DNA of 9,687 nt from an uncultured Clostridia bacterium (GTDB taxonomy: Bacteria > Bacillota > Clostridia > Lachnospirales > Bianqueaceae). Below, piece after piece: positions 7,795 through 9,687 of the stretch. The position numbers and the translations under genes are program-made. The notes below the pieces were generated by a model. The model made no database searches and was not told where the DNA came from. It saw only the letters and a list, made by a program, of their open reading frames with translations. Positions within the stretch are counted from its first letter, which is position 1. Each line of letters opens with the position of its first letter. The stretch is from assembly GCA_937892735.1 (NCBI GenBank), contig CALBGL010000069.1, positions 1 through 9,687 on the forward strand, given 5' to 3'.

Positions 7795-7810
7795 GTTAGT
7801 TTAAGCTAAC
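7795..7810. promoter_or_regulatory. Operator-like dyad, copy 2 (next to the ribosome binding site)
   Basis: GTTAGTTTAAGCTAAC is an imperfect palindrome with half-sites GTTAG and CTAAC separated by 6 bp. It is the same pattern as the dyad at 7851-7866, with centres 56 bp apart. It lies just upstream of the GGGAGGAG ribosome site of the flavodoxin gene. The half-sites match those of DtxR/IdeR iron boxes, but those have 1 bp between half-sites, so the regulator identity is open. Confidence 0.6.
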
Positions 7811-7819
7811 TATTTTATT

Positions 7820-7850
7820 TTTATATGGCAGCTTTCGGCCGCCATATAAA
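7820..7850 (-). other. Strong leader hairpin between the two dyads
   Basis: On the minus-strand transcript, 13 bases pair with 13 bases without interruption (TTTATATGGCGGC with GCTGCCATATAAA, including one G:U pair) around a CGAAA loop. No U-tract follows, so it is not a classical terminator. It may stabilise the leader, space the two operators, or belong to an RNA-level control element together with the flanking dyads. Confidence 0.65.
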
Positions 7851-7866
7851 GTTAGCTATTGCTAAC
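7851..7866. promoter_or_regulatory. Operator-like dyad, copy 1 (at the predicted transcription start)
   Basis: GTTAGCTATTGCTAAC is a perfect 6-bp inverted repeat around 4 bp, and with its flanks reads AAGTTAGC...GCTAACCTT. It begins about where transcription should start from the promoter at 7874-7902, so a bound repressor would block initiation or escape. The iron/heme gene content makes a metal-responsive repressor of the DtxR/IdeR type the leading guess. Confidence 0.65.
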
Positions 7867-7873
7867 CTTCATA

Positions 7874-7902
7874 TTTATATCATATCTGCTTCTTCTCGTC
7901 AA
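7874..7902 (-). promoter_or_regulatory. Sigma-A-type promoter of the five-gene iron/heme operon
   Basis: On the minus strand, -35 TTGACG (7897-7902) and -10 TATAAA (7874-7879) are separated by exactly 17 bp, each one base from consensus. The predicted start near 7867 leaves a leader of about 90 nt before the flavodoxin ATG at 7774. It lies between the terminator of the MFS gene and the first operator-like dyad. Confidence 0.82.
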
Positions 7903-7923
7903 GCTTTTCTTTCCATTTTTGCA

Positions 7924-7959
7924 AAAAAGAATCCAAAACTCGAGATTCGGATTCTTTTT
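7924..7959 (-). terminator. Rho-independent terminator after the MFS transporter gene
   Basis: An inverted repeat (AAAAAGAATCC at 7924-7934 with GGATTCTTTTT at 7949-7959) encloses a partly palindromic 14-nt centre containing CTCGAG. A T-run follows the GC-containing stem on the minus strand. It lies 7 bp after the MFS stop. A T-run also follows on the plus strand, so it could act in both directions. Confidence 0.85.
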
Positions 7960-7966
7960 ACACATA

Positions 7967-9133
7967 TTATGCTTTTCTTGTTTTCTTTTCCAACCTCTGA
8001 TACATCAAAATCATCAGCACCAGAATGACCAATAAATATACGGGAAATAACGCTGCGGAAATATGGTTTGCAATCAAGCCAAATAGCGGGGGAAGCAACA
8101 GGGAACCCACATACGCGCAGGCCATCTGCACACCGATCACCGCTTGTGATTTTTCTTCTCCAAAATGCACCGGTGTAGAATGAATAATACAAGGATAGAT
8201 CGGCGCGCATCCCAGTCCGACCAAAATCAACCCTGCCATGGCGATCCTATCCGGTCCAGGCAAGAAAAGAGCGGCCACACCCACGGCAATGATCCCCTGT
8301 CCCATTCGAATCATCTGCGTATCATTCAGTTTAAAGGTGATAAAACCACAGACTGCGCGTCCCAGCGTAATCCCAAGATAAAACATACTGGCCAGACTGG
8401 CCGTTGTATCCGCGCTGATCCCTTTCTGCAACGTCAAAAAGCTACTGGCCCAAAGCCCCGCTGTCTGCTCAATGCCGCAGTAACAGAAGAAACACAGCAT
8501 GATTTCTTTCGCTCCCGGAATCTGAAAGATTTCCCGCAAAGATAATGCCTTTCCTGGTTTCGTTTCTTTTCTCTCTACCCGGATATACTGCCCTTTCCAT
8601 AAAGGCAGGCTGATGAACAGAATGGCTGTCAAAGCTATCTGCAGGAACGCCACATAACGAAAACCGCTGTTCCATCCTGCTCCTCCGGTCAGAGCATATC
8701 CCATGATATAGGGTCCTGCTGTAGCGCCAATTCCCCACATGCAATGCAGCCAGCTCATATGACGGCTCTTATAATGCAAAGCGACGTAATTATTCAGCGA
8801 GGCATCCACACTGCCTGCTCCCAAACCATAGGGAATGGCCCATAGACAGAGCCCCCAGAAAGAATGCGTGAAGGAAAAGCCAAACAGAGCGATGGCCGTA
8901 CAGGCCACACTGAAGGCTGTCACCTTTCCTGTCCCCAGTTTCCGAGTCAATCGGTCGCTTTGCAGACTGGAAACAATCGTTCCTAAGGATATGATCATGG
9001 AGATCGCCCCCATATAGGAGACTGGTACGCCAAACTCCGGATACATCGTGGGCCAGGCCGATCCTAATAGCGCGTCCGGCAGTCCCAGACTGATAAACGA
9101 AAGATAGATGATTGCTAAAAGCAGGTGTAACAT
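7967..9133 (-). CDS. MFS transporter (FucP/COG0738-like), substrate unknown
   Basis: This 388-residue protein is hydrophobic throughout, consistent with twelve membrane segments. The first helix region reads SLGLPDALLGSAWPTMY (15-31), which I associate with a fucose-permease-like MFS group common in Firmicutes. The loop between helices 2 and 3 carries SDRLTRKLGTGK (59-70), the MFS motif A. Further group-like segments are GLGAGSVDASLNNYVALHY (103-121) and SWLHCMWGIGATAGPY (127-142). The start is supported by AAGGAG 7 nt upstream. It lies 12 bp after a SIS-domain gene and ends at a terminator, so the pair forms one operon separate from the iron genes. The SIS partner suggests uptake of a sugar or amino sugar, but this is a context inference. 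Confidence 0.9.
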   Translation of the reverse strand: MLHLLLAIIYLSFISLGLPDALLGSAWPTMYPEFGVPVSYMGAISMIISLGTIVSSLQSDRLTRKLGTGKVTAFSVACTAIALFGFSFTHSFWGLCLWAIPYGLGAGSVDASLNNYVALHYKSRHMSWLHCMWGIGATAGPYIMGYALTGGAGWNSGFRYVAFLQIALTAILFISLPLWKGQYIRVERKETKPGKALSLREIFQIPGAKEIMLCFFCYCGIEQTAGLWASSFLTLQKGISADTTASLASMFYLGITLGRAVCGFITFKLNDTQMIRMGQGIIAVGVAALFLPGPDRIAMAGLILVGLGCAPIYPCIIHSTPVHFGEEKSQAVIGVQMACAYVGSLLLPPLFGLIANHISAALFPVYLLVILVLMILMYQRLEKKTRKA

Positions 9134-9145
9134 AAGAGCGCTCCT

Positions 9146-9687
9146 TTATTTTTCTACAAATGCTGTTTTTCTCGCCATCTCTCTCAATGGGGGATGATCT
9201 GGATCTATCCCTAATCGTTTCGCTATGTAAAATGGCAATATCTGAACTGCTATACTCTGCAAAATGGGTTCGCTGACCTTCTTATTTCCGGGCACTATGA
9301 TGTGGGGACAATACAGCCCCTGTTTTTGCAGAGTCTCCCATGTCTGTCGGTTACTAATCACGACGACTCGTCGTTCTAGTTGATCCTGCGCTATCCGAAC
9401 CACTTCTCCGACCCGCGTAAGCAAAGGAGATTCTTCACAGCAAAAGATCGTATATCTTCCCGGTGCAGGTGCAACGGTTTCCGTATGGGCAAACTCCTCT
9501 ATCTGATAGAGATTCGCTTCCCACCGCAACACTTCTTTATATTTAGCTCTTCCCATATATGCCGTAGAGATGTTCCTCCCATAAGTCACAAAAGTGACCC
9601 CTGTCGATTCTGTACAGGCATCTGTTAAAATTTTCCAATGTTCTTTTTGTTTTAGCAATTCTTCTACCTGATCTCCTAAAAAAGCTG
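9146..9687 (-). CDS. SIS-domain protein (sugar isomerase/GlmS-like C-terminal half), 5' end beyond window
   Basis: The frame is open to the window edge, giving about 180 C-terminal residues. A TTG at 9656-9658 could be taken as a start, but the reading continues upstream without a stop and the domain is incomplete there, so I call it partial. Visible features are FVTYGRNISTAYMGRAKYKE, the VLRWEANLYQIEEFAHTE segment corresponding to the EEFxHG region of GlmS/AgaS-type SIS domains, a second strand-turn RRVVVISN, and the C-terminal pattern LPFYIAKRLGIDPDHPP that matches the closing segment of GlmS-like deaminase/isomerases. Such proteins isomerise, deaminate or bind phosphosugars. The glycine after the histidine in the usual EFxHG is Thr here. 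It is cotranscribed with the MFS gene 12 bp downstream. Confidence 0.78.
   Translation of the reverse strand, partial: AFLGDQVEELLKQKEHWKILTDACTESTGVTFVTYGRNISTAYMGRAKYKEVLRWEANLYQIEEFAHTETVAPAPGRYTIFCCEESPLLTRVGEVVRIAQDQLERRVVVISNRQTWETLQKQGLYCPHIIVPGNKKVSEPILQSIAVQILPFYIAKRLGIDPDHPPLREMARKTAFVEK

Noticed and set aside
7820..7850. Intrinsic terminator or attenuator terminator in the leader
   Set aside because: The stem is strong but no T-run follows on either strand, so termination by itself is unlikely.
7795..7866. Classical Fur box
   Set aside because: The dyads lack the GATAATGATAATCATTATC-like AT-rich hexamer pattern. Their GTTAG/CTAAC half-sites are closer to DtxR/IdeR-type sites.
9656..9658. 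TTG as the true start of the SIS-domain gene
   Set aside because: The frame continues upstream to the window edge without a stop, and a start here would cut the SIS domain; the nearest AGGAG is 12 nt away.

Overview
The window looks like chromosomal DNA of an anaerobic, low-to-mid GC Gram-positive bacterium, most likely a gut Clostridium-type organism (Lachnospiraceae-like). The signs are strong AGGAGG-type ribosome binding sites, TTGACA/TATAAT-type promoters, a lipobox-bearing solute-binding lipoprotein in place of a periplasmic one, and an oxygen-independent radical SAM enzyme. This placement is an inference from gene style; no phylogenetic marker is present. All seven supported genes lie on the minus strand, so they read from right to left.

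Right edge to 7967: the end of a SIS-domain (sugar isomerase type) protein cut by the window edge, then 12 bp later an MFS transporter, closed by an intrinsic terminator (7924-7959).

7902 to 2955: one compact, self-contained transcription unit. A near-consensus promoter (TTGACG, 17 bp, TATAAA) is followed by a leader of about 90 nt holding two copies of a GTTAG-N6-CTAAC dyad around a 13-bp hairpin. Five genes separated by only 2 to 15 bp follow: a flavodoxin-like protein, an ABC permease of the FecCD family, its ATPase, its lipoprotein binding protein, and a HemW/ChuW/HutW-like radical SAM enzyme. A perfect 15-bp terminator stem ends the unit. The best joint reading is iron recovery from heme without oxygen: the binding protein and transporter import heme (or a related iron chelate), the flavodoxin supplies electrons, and the radical SAM enzyme opens the porphyrin to release iron. 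The gene set resembles the hmu heme locus I recall from Fusobacterium nucleatum (importer, flavodoxin HmuF, radical SAM HmuW). The paired operator-like sites suggest metal-responsive control, perhaps by a DtxR/IdeR-type regulator, though their spacing is not the classical one.

2954 to 350: a separately promoted, leaderless 845-residue protein with the look of a carbohydrate-active enzyme (beta domain, alpha/alpha-toroid, beta-sandwich), specificity unknown.

349 to 1: no convincing gene. It holds a tandem 63-bp repeat, each copy containing a hairpin and the array running off the left edge, and a 68-bp mini-element made of two facing 28-bp terminal inverted repeats of IS3-like appearance that truncates the last repeat copy. 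Positions 242-349 show nothing I can assign.
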